A DNA stretch of 37,139 bases from a virus. Under the pieces are notes generated by a model. It was not told where the DNA came from. It ran no database searches and saw only the letters and a list, made by a program, of their open reading frames with translations. The position numbers and the translations under genes were made by a program. The DNA is taken from positions 1-37,139 of the IMG/VR virus record IMGVR_UViG_3300008451_000397, one strand, 5' to 3'. Below are positions 22,302-29,812 of this stretch, one piece after another; the stretch's first letter is position 1; every line of letters begins with the position of its first letter.

Positions 22302-22985
22302 ATGGCTAATGCACTCTCACTAATCGAACGGGCTTACTCGTTGATCGGCTTCAAAGACCCTGGCGAGGCGCTTTCTGGTACCGATACAAGCTACGCGCTT
22401 GGCGTTCTCAATGACATGATCGACTCATGGAATACGCAGAATTTCTTTATCGTATCAGTGCAGGAAGTTGTTGCCACAATCTCAGGTAACCCGATTACGG
22501 TAGGCCCATCAATGATGGTCAATATTCCGCGGCCTGCCACAGTTGAAAACGGCTCTTTCGTGCGCTCTGGCGGTGTTGATTTCCCTATCGAATGGATCAC
22601 ACGCGAGGAATACAACAACATCGCTTATAAGACGGTCGTCAGCAATATTCCTGCTTATGGCTATTATGACGCAGCGCTCCAAACGGCAAAAATCTATCTC
22701 TATCCATACCCAACAGCAAGCGCCGAATTGCATCTGCAAGTGCAGTCTGATTTGAGCGAGTTTGAAAACTTAACGACTGATTATCCACTGGCACAAGGAT
22801 ACCGCAGGGCGATTGCTTATAGCCTTGCAGAAGAGCTGGCACCAGGTGTAAGGGAGTTGCCCGCATCAGTGGCAAAAAACGCTTTCTTGGCTCGTAAAGC
22901 TATCCGCAAAGCCAATGTTGTCGTACCTGTTCTTTCTTCGGCTGTCGGCGTCTCTAACTTAACTCGGTTCCTCTCCGGCGTATGA
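22302..22985 (+). CDS. P22 gp4-like head-to-tail connector
   Basis: This is a tail accessory (packaged-DNA stabilisation) factor that binds under the portal. The 227 residues begin with ALSLIERAYSLIGFKDPGEA and continue with LGVLNDMIDSWNTQNFFIV, the pattern of the gp4 family. A beta segment and a C-terminal helix follow (QGYRRAIAYSLAEELAPGV). It is longer than P22 gp4 (166). In P22 gp4 can also hydrolyse peptidoglycan; this cannot be judged here. The stop overlaps the next gene (ATGA). Confidence 0.88.
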   Translation: MANALSLIERAYSLIGFKDPGEALSGTDTSYALGVLNDMIDSWNTQNFFIVSVQEVVATISGNPITVGPSMMVNIPRPATVENGSFVRSGGVDFPIEWITREEYNNIAYKTVVSNIPAYGYYDAALQTAKIYLYPYPTASAELHLQVQSDLSEFENLTTDYPLAQGYRRAIAYSLAEELAPGVRELPASVAKNAFLARKAIRKANVVVPVLSSAVGVSNLTRFLSGV

Positions 22986-24406
22986 AGATAAAAATCCCAT
23001 TCATCGGCCAAAGTTATCAGGCGAGAAGCTCCAACGTTGACGCACAGAGAACGCTTAATTGTTTTGTTGAGCTAGACGAAAGCAACGGACGCGCTCCGCT
23101 GGCCTTATACGGCACGCCAGGGCTTCGCAAGGTTCTCACGTTGCCCACTTATCCAGTGCGCGGCGGGATAGCTGAGGCGGGCTATGCGTGGGTTGTGGCT
23201 GGCTCTGTCGTGTACAAGATTGCGCAGGATTTCACTTATACGGTGGTCGGCTCGGTCAATACGGCAACAGGGCAGATCAGCATCGCATCGAATGGCGGGC
23301 AATTGCTCATTGTGGATGGTGTGAGTGGCTACATTGTGACGGTAGCGGCTTCGACACTTGCACAGATTACTGATGATGCCTTTCCAAATGGCGTTAAGCG
23401 TGCAGCGTATGACGATGGCTATTTTCTGGTAACCGGTGACGGATCGCAAAAGTTTTACATCTCCGAGATTCTGGACGGTGGCGCATGGGATGGCTTGGAT
23501 TTCGCCAGCGCAGAGGGTGCACCGGATAACACTGTCGGAATTATCGTGGCGCATCGTGAGGTGTGGCTATTCGGTGATCATTCGGCAGAAGTCTGGTTTA
23601 ACACTGGCAATGCAGCATTTCCATTTGAGCGCTCGGGCAATACCTTCATCGAGCAAGGTTGCGCGGCTTCGGCAACGATAGCCAAGATGGACAGCACAGT
23701 ATTTTGGCTGGGCGGCACAGAAGCGGGCGCTGGCGTGGTGTGGCGTGCTAATGGCTACAGTCCACAACGTATTTCAACGCATGCAATCGAGTATGCCATT
23801 TCCCAATACGCTGACATTTCGGACGCTTTCGCACTGATCTACCAGCAAGAAGGCCACTGGTTTTATATCCTGACGTTTCCAACTGCGGGCAAAACGTGGG
23901 CGTATGACATTGCCTCGCAAATGTGGCATGAGCGCAGCTACAGAAAACCTTCTACTGGCGGGGAGTCTCAATGGCGGCCTTCTTGTCACATGATGCTTGG
24001 CGACTTGCATCTGGTTGGTGATTGGGAGGATGGGCGCATGTATGTCCTCGACATGGATTATTTTACGGATGATGGCGACAATATCCTTCGCTTACGTGTC
24101 GCGGCAACGAATGAGCAGCTTCAGAACCGTTTATTTTTCCAAGACCTACAGATAGACATGCGCACAGGTGTAGGCCTCTCTACTGGCGATTCTGCTACGT
24201 TAATGCTGCGATACTCAAACGATGGCGGCAACACTTGGAGCAATACCAAAACTACTTCGGTCGGTTTCTCTGGTGAGTACAGTTCACGGGCTAAATTCAA
24301 TCGGCTTGGTCAAGGTCGCAATCGCTCTTGGGAGATTTCAATGACTGATCCGGTGCGGTTCGTTGTTATCGGTGCGTTAGTCGATGCCACTTCGGGAACG
24401 AGCTAA
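22982..24406 (+). CDS. P22 gp10-like packaged-DNA stabilisation protein
   Basis: This is the tail hub protein that closes the head after gp4. At 474 residues it is nearly the length of P22 gp10 (472). The sequence is beta-propeller-like: IPFIGQSYQARSSNVDAQRT at the start, ALYGTPGLRKVLTLP, then repeated blades such as HREVWLFGDHSAEVWFNTG. The C-terminal part has NEQLQNRLFFQDLQIDM and a short beta-sandwich. Start by ATGA with the upstream gene, stop by TAATG with the downstream gene. Confidence 0.9.
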   Translation: MKIKIPFIGQSYQARSSNVDAQRTLNCFVELDESNGRAPLALYGTPGLRKVLTLPTYPVRGGIAEAGYAWVVAGSVVYKIAQDFTYTVVGSVNTATGQISIASNGGQLLIVDGVSGYIVTVAASTLAQITDDAFPNGVKRAAYDDGYFLVTGDGSQKFYISEILDGGAWDGLDFASAEGAPDNTVGIIVAHREVWLFGDHSAEVWFNTGNAAFPFERSGNTFIEQGCAASATIAKMDSTVFWLGGTEAGAGVVWRANGYSPQRISTHAIEYAISQYADISDAFALIYQQEGHWFYILTFPTAGKTWAYDIASQMWHERSYRKPSTGGESQWRPSCHMMLGDLHLVGDWEDGRMYVLDMDYFTDDGDNILRLRVAATNEQLQNRLFFQDLQIDMRTGVGLSTGDSATLMLRYSNDGGNTWSNTKTTSVGFSGEYSSRAKFNRLGQGRNRSWEISMTDPVRFVVIGALVDATSGTS

Positions 24407-24843
24407 TGTCAACGATATTAAATCTCTTTCCTGCGCGTATTCAGTTCGTCAAGCCTGACGGAACACTGACACCAGAAGCCTATCGCGCATTGCAAACTGT
24501 TTTCTCTCGCATAGGTGGGCCACTCGGTGACAACGGTGTCGATGTTCTCGCTGATCTAGTCGCCACAGGCTCAACAAGTAGCGCAGCAACAGACACCATC
24601 ACGCAGCCTGACTACGTGCCAGTGCTGCAAGAAATGACGCAGCAGATGGCGCAATTTGATCTGATTTATCCAGACATTACGCAGCCACAAATTATCACGC
24701 CAGTGGCATCAGGTGGCGCGGCTCCTGCTGGCGGTGTCGGTACGGCTGCGGGTGGGTATGACACAGCAGCAAATAGAAATGCACTGATCACGCTAGTAAA
24801 TAACATGCGCACGGCGTTGATCAATGCCGGCTTAATGACATAA
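24406..24843 (+). CDS. Small tail-module structural protein
   Basis: The product is 145 residues, with the opening FPARIQFVKPDGTLTPEAYR, LQTVFSRIGGPLGDNG, which is common in phage tail modules. A Gly/Ala/Thr-rich middle and a C-terminal helix (RNALITLVNNMRTALINAGL) follow. It sits where P22 has gp26, the tail needle, but there is no long trimeric coiled-coil, so I do not call it the needle. A minor virion protein is likely. TAATG coupling upstream. Confidence 0.65.
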   Translation: MSTILNLFPARIQFVKPDGTLTPEAYRALQTVFSRIGGPLGDNGVDVLADLVATGSTSSAATDTITQPDYVPVLQEMTQQMAQFDLIYPDITQPQIITPVASGGAAPAGGVGTAAGGYDTAANRNALITLVNNMRTALINAGLMT

Positions 24844-24852
24844 GGGGAAATA

Positions 24853-25191
24853 ATGCAACGATTACCAAAAAGACTTGTAGATGGCTCATTGCTGACAACT
24901 GGCGCTGCGGCCTACTTTACGGCGGGCGCTAATACGCTGGTAACAATCTCGGCCTGTACCGTGACGAATACCACAGCGGGCGCATTGACAGTGACTTTAT
25001 ATCTTGTGCCTTCTGGCGGCTCTGCTACGGCAGCAAATTGCATCCTCTCGGCGCGTACTCTGGCTGCGGGTGAGTCGCTTAACGTTGGCTCGGCTATCGG
25101 TCAGACATTAGCAGCGGGCGGCATGATCCAAGCTCTTGCCAGTGCTGGCGCGGGTGTGTCTCTGGTTGCATCTGGTTACGAAACAACATGA
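24853..25191 (+). CDS. Small beta-rich virion protein
   Basis: The product is 112 residues, Ala/Gly/Thr/Leu-rich beta strands (TLVTISACTVTNTTAGALTV, AGESLNVGSAIGQTLAAGG). A GGGGAA site precedes it. Similar chains occur in tail modules of other podophages as small Ig-like or decoration proteins. Coupled by ATGA to the cupin-like gene. Role unknown. Confidence 0.65.
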   Translation: MQRLPKRLVDGSLLTTGAAAYFTAGANTLVTISACTVTNTTAGALTVTLYLVPSGGSATAANCILSARTLAAGESLNVGSAIGQTLAAGGMIQALASAGAGVSLVASGYETT

Positions 25192-25646
25192 ATATAACGG
25201 TCACTTATGGCGCGGGCTTTGGTCTTGAACAGCCTAAGACTATGCGCGAAAAGGTGCAAAACTTGCAAACTGAAATATCCAAACTTCCGCAATACGAACC
25301 AATCACAAAACACTATTTCCATGCAGGCATGTATTGCCGTGAGGTTTTTCGTTGTGCTGGCGCGTTAATTGTTGGGCGGGTGCATAAGAAAGAGCATTTC
25401 TATCTTGTTGCAAGCGGAACAGTAGTTATTACTACGGATGACGGAGTGCAAGAGGTAACGGGGCCGAAAGTGATCAAGAGCATGCCAGGCACTAAGCGCG
25501 CCGTTTATGCGGTAACTGATGCCACTTGCATGACATTTCACGCGACAGAAATAACAACACCAGAAGAAGCGGAGTCTGATTTTGTAGAGCCTGAACCGCT
25601 TGCACTATTTGACGCACAAAACAAACTAACATTGATCGGGGCATAA
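25188..25646 (+). CDS. Cupin-like protein in the tail module
   Basis: The product is 152 residues. The core (about 44-120) reads as a double-stranded beta-helix: MYCREVFRCAGALIVGRVHK, EHFYLVASGTVVITTDDGVQ, then IKSMPGTKRAVYAVTDATCM. The metal ligands of classical cupins are not clearly all present (single His at 70 and 73 or nearby). It is therefore probably a structural protein, not an enzyme. Its position between tail and ejection genes is shared in other phages of this type. The fold call is by pattern. Confidence 0.7.
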   Translation: MNITVTYGAGFGLEQPKTMREKVQNLQTEISKLPQYEPITKHYFHAGMYCREVFRCAGALIVGRVHKKEHFYLVASGTVVITTDDGVQEVTGPKVIKSMPGTKRAVYAVTDATCMTFHATEITTPEEAESDFVEPEPLALFDAQNKLTLIGA

Positions 25647-25647
25647 A

Positions 25648-26382
25648 ATGACATGGGTTGCGGCAGCAGTTATAGGCGGGTCATTGATCGGCGCTTATTC
25701 TTCGAAAAAAGCATCTGATGCACAATCAAAGGCGGCAGGACAGGCCAACGATGTGCAACTGCAAATGTTCAACAAACAGAATGAGTTAAATGCTCCATTC
25801 CGTGAAAATGGGCTTGCTGGTCAGAATCGCTTGATGGATTTGCTCGGCCTGAGTAAAAACACGGGCGCAGAGGGCTACGGCTCGATGAATAAGCAATTTG
25901 GCGCGGGTGATTTCAACGCTGATCCAGGCTATCAATGGCGCTTGGCTCAAGGGCAAAAGGGAATAGATAGAAGCATGGCGGCGCGTGGTGGCTTGCTCTC
26001 TGGAGCGGCTGTCAAGGCTTCGGCTGATTACAATCAAGGCATGGCATCGCAGGAATACGGCAACGCATACAACCGATTCCAGACGGATAGATCAAACGTT
26101 CTAAACCCTCTGCAATCTCTCGCAGGTATGGGGCAGACAGCTACCGGACAAATGCAGCAGAGTGCGCAGAACTACGGCAACAACGTGGGAAATAATTTGA
26201 TGGGCGCAGGTAATGCGCGGGCATCTGGCTACATGGGCATGGGTAACGCTCTGAGTAATGGTATCAGTCAGGGCGCGAATATGTACCAATCGAATCAGCT
26301 AATGAATAAGCTATTTATGGGATCGCCTCCAGCGAGTGCGGTACAGGGCAACCCATCGTTTATAGGGCCTACACAATGGTAA
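25648..26382 (+). CDS. Probable DNA-ejection/internal virion protein
   Basis: The product is 244 residues. The N-terminal hydrophobic Ala/Gly segment (VAAAVIGGSLIGAYSSKKAS) has a glycine-zipper look and could cross the membrane on ejection. A helical body with NELNAPFRENGLAGQNRLMD and PGYQWRLAQGQKGIDRSMAA follows, then a Met/Gln/Asn/Gly-rich tail. This pattern matches the smaller internal virion proteins of podophages (comparable to P22 gp7). It overlaps the next gene by 7 nt. Function assigned by pattern and order. Confidence 0.68.
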   Translation: MTWVAAAVIGGSLIGAYSSKKASDAQSKAAGQANDVQLQMFNKQNELNAPFRENGLAGQNRLMDLLGLSKNTGAEGYGSMNKQFGAGDFNADPGYQWRLAQGQKGIDRSMAARGGLLSGAAVKASADYNQGMASQEYGNAYNRFQTDRSNVLNPLQSLAGMGQTATGQMQQSAQNYGNNVGNNLMGAGNARASGYMGMGNALSNGISQGANMYQSNQLMNKLFMGSPPASAVQGNPSFIGPTQW

Positions 26383-27575
26383 ATTCAAACATCGCAATGG
26401 GTGCGCAACCCGTCCAGATTAATGACCCGATGAATCAGCTTGCCAAGATGATGCAGATCAAACAGGCAATGCAGCAAAACGACATTAACGATGCGGCTAT
26501 GCAAGACCGTCAACGTGGATACGAGGACACAAATAAACTCAATTCTCTTTACGCTTCCTCGATGGGCGAAAATGGAACGATAGACAGAAATAAACTTTAT
26601 CAAACTGTCGCCCAAAATAACATGGGCTCAAAAATACCTGGTTTGCAAAAAGGCTTCCTTGATACTGACGAGGCGCAGGGGAAAGTCAATAAGCAAAAAT
26701 CAGAGGCGCTTGATTCAAGAATCAAACAATCACGCGAATTATTGACCGGAGTAAAGACGTTGCCTGATTATCTGGCATGGCACGAAGGCAATCACGCCGA
26801 CCCTGTTATGGCTGAGTTTTTCGCGTCAAAAGGCATCACAGCGGCACAATCTCGCGCTCGCATAATGGAGGCATCACAGAGGCCTGGTGGATTACAGGAA
26901 CTGATTGCGCAGTCATCGTTGGGCATGGAAAAGTTCATGGATAAGAACACCAGAACAGCAGACAACATCGCTACTGTTGGCGCATCAATAGAAAACAGCA
27001 AACGCACAGCACAGACTGCGCGTGAAGGCCATGCTATCCAGCGTGAGAACAACAGATTAGCACCTGGCAAAGCCAGCGACAAGATGACGGAAGATCAAGG
27101 CAAGGCGACTGGCTGGCTTGTTCAAGCTGAAAACGCATTCAAAAATATGATGGCAGTCGGCGTTGATAAAGATGGGAACCCAACTAGCGCGGCGAAGCCT
27201 GGCTTTAACGATGGTCTAGCTGCAATTCCTTCATTCGGATTTACTGGCGCGATTGCGAATTCTTTCCGCGGAGCAGATCGTCAGAAGTTCATGCAATCAG
27301 CATCATCACTCAGCGAGGCGCTTTTGCGTGCAGCCACAGGCGCTGGCGTAAATAAAGACGAGGCATTGCAGAAAGTTCAAGAGCTTACGCCAGTTTTTGG
27401 CGAGGATAGCAAAACCACAAAGCAAAAGTATGCAGCTATTCCTCTGTACATTGAATCTCTCAAGGTTCGCGCAGGGCCTGGGGCAAAGAAAGCGGAAACA
27501 GTGCTAAAACCGCCCGCCTCTGGTGGCTCAGACATTCATTCACTGGCTGACGCAATTCTGAAAGGTGGCGACTAA
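26376..27575 (+). CDS. Probable ejection/internal virion protein
   Basis: The product is 399 residues, mainly helical and Met/Gln/Ala-rich (MNQLAKMMQIKQAMQQNDIN at the start). A globular central region and a disordered Pro/Gly/Lys C-terminus follow. No catalytic motif (such as a lytic transglycosylase) was seen. It is placed second in the three-gene ejection block, as P22 gp20 is. Start alternatives are 26376 or 26397. It couples to the next gene by TAATG. Confidence 0.65.
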   Translation: MVNSNIAMGAQPVQINDPMNQLAKMMQIKQAMQQNDINDAAMQDRQRGYEDTNKLNSLYASSMGENGTIDRNKLYQTVAQNNMGSKIPGLQKGFLDTDEAQGKVNKQKSEALDSRIKQSRELLTGVKTLPDYLAWHEGNHADPVMAEFFASKGITAAQSRARIMEASQRPGGLQELIAQSSLGMEKFMDKNTRTADNIATVGASIENSKRTAQTAREGHAIQRENNRLAPGKASDKMTEDQGKATGWLVQAENAFKNMMAVGVDKDGNPTSAAKPGFNDGLAAIPSFGFTGAIANSFRGADRQKFMQSASSLSEALLRAATGAGVNKDEALQKVQELTPVFGEDSKTTKQKYAAIPLYIESLKVRAGPGAKKAETVLKPPASGGSDIHSLADAILKGGD

Positions 27576-29683
27576 TGGCAACATCAGAAGAATATGCAGC
27601 TTGGATTGTTAAGAATGCAGACAAGAAGGGAACGCCTGAATTTGATACTGTGGCTGCTGCCTATGCCGATTCAAGAAAGCCAGCAGCAACAACTAAAGAA
27701 GCAGCACCTTCAAAGCCATTTGGTCAGCAACTAAACGAGAACATTGAATCAATCCCTCGGCAAATAGGATTAACTGCGCGTCATGGATTAAAGGCGGTTG
27801 GTAATACCGTTGGCATGTTATCTGATCCAATTGGCGGCACGATTAACGCACTGACAGGATCAAAACTAAAAACGGCGGGATCTCTGGCTTCGTCTTTTTC
27901 GGACGCTATCGGCTTGCCATCGCCAGCCAATGTAACAGAGCGAGTTGTGGGTGACACCACAGAGATGATGGCATCAGCTGGAGGTATGTCGGGCGCTGCT
28001 AGACAGGCGGCGGGGTATCTTTCTGGCGCTCCTAAGTTTGTCGCCAATGCTCTCGCGGCTAATCCATTGCAACAAATGGCATCAGGCGCGGCGGCTGGTG
28101 GTGCTGGTGGATATACAAGGGAAACAGGCGGCAATGGCGTGGCTCAGTTTCTGGCATCGTTGGCGGCTGGTGTGGCGGCTCCTATGGCTGCAAATGGATT
28201 GATGAAAGCTGGCGAATCTGCAAATAAATTATTCAGCAGTATTGGCAAGCCCCAATCAGCGCCAAGTAATCAAATTGACGTTACGATAAACAACGCATTG
28301 CAATCAAGTGGCATGGTCTTGTCGGATCTACCTGCAAATATACAGACCGGCATAAGAAGCGATGTTGCATCGGCATTAAAGACAAATGGCGCACTTGATG
28401 CCAATGCGCTTAGACGGTTAGCTGATTATCGAATGACTGGCGCAACGCCGACCAATGCCACATTAACGCTCGATCCTGCATCTGTAACACGACAGCAAAA
28501 TCTTGCAAAATTAGGCATCAACAGCAAGGACGCAGCTGCGCAGCAATTGGGAAGAACTGCCAACGAAAATAATCGACTGCTGATCGGTGGTCTTAATGAT
28601 CTTGGAGCTGCAACCACAGACACGGCACTGTCGGGCGGCAAAAAGGTGATGGGAGCATTGACGGCAAGGAATGACAGAGCCAATGCATTAATTGATGCTA
28701 AGTATAAGCAAGCACGCGCCACGGACGGACGGAGCGCAGCACTTGACCCGCAAGCATTTGCCACACGAGCCGATGAACTATTGACGCATAATTTGCGCAA
28801 TGCTGAATTGCCAGCGGATATTCGCACAACGCTTAACTCATTCGCATCCGGTGAAACTCCGTTGACTATTGAGACTGCGGAGCAATTCAAAACGATCATG
28901 GCAAAAGTTCAGCGCACATCATCGGACGGCGGCGTGCGCGATGCTATAAGCCATGTCAGGTCAGCACTTGACGAAACGCCACTACTTCAAGGTCAACCGT
29001 TAGGAGCAGGGTCGCAAGCTGCGTTTGACAGTGCTCGTAGTCTAAACCGTAAATATATGGGCATCGTAGAGAGAACGCCAGCACTCCAAGCGGTGCGCGA
29101 TGGGATAGAGCCTGATAAGTTCGTTCAAAAATTCATTGTTGGTAATGGAGAAAAGGCGAACGTTTCTGACTTAAATGCTCTAAAAGCTTCCATTAAATCA
29201 AGTCCTGAGGCAATGCAATCGGTGCGCGAACAGATAGCAGCGCATCTTAAATCGCAAGCGCTGAACGGTGCGGCTGATGAAGTGGGGAATCTTTCTCAAT
29301 CGGCATTTAATAAAGCGCTTAACGGCATTGGTGATTCAAAGCTTTCAATGTTCTTTAAGCCTGATGAAGTTCGCCAGTTAAAGGCAATCGGACGAGTTGC
29401 AAGCTATGAGCAATTTCAGCCAAAAGGTTCTGCTGTCAATAACTCAAATACGGCGGGAACAGCAATTGCAAATGTACTAGATCGTATTGGCGGCAGTTCA
29501 ATGCTGTCAAAGGTGCCATTAGGCAATCTGCTTTCTGCACCTGCGCAAAATATATCGCTTGGTATGCGGTCTGCCGATGCGCTAAAGGTTCCCAATGCTT
29601 TAATTGGGTACATGCCAAAACAAGCCAGGTCTAATTTACTCATGTCGCCAGCGGTCTTTATGGCAAGCGAACAAGACAAATAA
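27575..29683 (+). CDS. Large ejection/internal virion protein
   Basis: The product is 702 residues, the largest of the ejection block. The N-terminus is acidic and helical (EEYAAWIVKNADKKGTPEFD). Then comes a long Ala/Gly-rich hydrophobic region (about 120-220, including AAGGAGGYTRETG and LAAGVAAPMAANGLM), suited to membrane insertion. A long helical C-terminal half follows. The role is comparable to P22 gp16, which delivers DNA across the envelope. No enzyme signature is visible. It is followed by a tiny antisense gene and a terminator. Confidence 0.68.
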   Translation: MATSEEYAAWIVKNADKKGTPEFDTVAAAYADSRKPAATTKEAAPSKPFGQQLNENIESIPRQIGLTARHGLKAVGNTVGMLSDPIGGTINALTGSKLKTAGSLASSFSDAIGLPSPANVTERVVGDTTEMMASAGGMSGAARQAAGYLSGAPKFVANALAANPLQQMASGAAAGGAGGYTRETGGNGVAQFLASLAAGVAAPMAANGLMKAGESANKLFSSIGKPQSAPSNQIDVTINNALQSSGMVLSDLPANIQTGIRSDVASALKTNGALDANALRRLADYRMTGATPTNATLTLDPASVTRQQNLAKLGINSKDAAAQQLGRTANENNRLLIGGLNDLGAATTDTALSGGKKVMGALTARNDRANALIDAKYKQARATDGRSAALDPQAFATRADELLTHNLRNAELPADIRTTLNSFASGETPLTIETAEQFKTIMAKVQRTSSDGGVRDAISHVRSALDETPLLQGQPLGAGSQAAFDSARSLNRKYMGIVERTPALQAVRDGIEPDKFVQKFIVGNGEKANVSDLNALKASIKSSPEAMQSVREQIAAHLKSQALNGAADEVGNLSQSAFNKALNGIGDSKLSMFFKPDEVRQLKAIGRVASYEQFQPKGSAVNNSNTAGTAIANVLDRIGGSSMLSKVPLGNLLSAPAQNISLGMRSADALKVPNALIGYMPKQARSNLLMSPAVFMASEQDK

Positions 29684-29761
29684 TTATTTCTTCCGCGACC
29701 AATACCAAGCATTAAAGATAAACGCCACTAAAGCACCCAATTTTATAGGGTCAATTTCCAT
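29684..29761 (-). CDS. 25-residue antisense membrane peptide
   Basis: On the minus strand, in the gap between the ejection and tailspike genes, a frame of 25 codons opens MEIDPIKLGALVAFIFNAWY and ends SRKK. It has one hydrophobic helix followed by a basic tail. An excellent ribosome-binding site (AGGAAAGG) stands 6 bp before the ATG. It runs against the late transcripts. It could act in lysis timing or superinfection exclusion, or be a chance frame; the ribosome-binding site and the clean fit to the gap argue that it is real. Confidence 0.45.
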   Translation of the reverse strand: MEIDPIKLGALVAFIFNAWYWSRKK

Positions 29762-29775
29762 TTTTAACCTTTCCT

Positions 29776-29798
29776 AGCCCGCTATATGCGGGCTTTTT
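29776..29798 (+). terminator. Terminator after the ejection genes
   Basis: AGCCCGC (29776-29782), TATAT loop, GCGGGCT (29788-29794) and a T run. The stem is perfect over seven pairs. It stands directly upstream of the tailspike start at 29813; an in-frame ATG at 29786 lies inside its loop and is rejected as the start. Confidence 0.8.
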
Positions 29799-29812
29799 CC
29801 ATTGGGGCAGCC

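Noticed and set aside
23105-23554. 149-codon minus-strand frame inside the gp10-like gene
   Set aside because: Antisense shadow; Cys/Arg/His-rich composition typical of reverse-complement reading.
28426-28899. 157-codon minus-strand frame inside the large ejection gene
   Set aside because: Antisense of an Ala/Gly-rich gene; low-complexity Ala/Val/Ser sequence with no ribosome-binding site.
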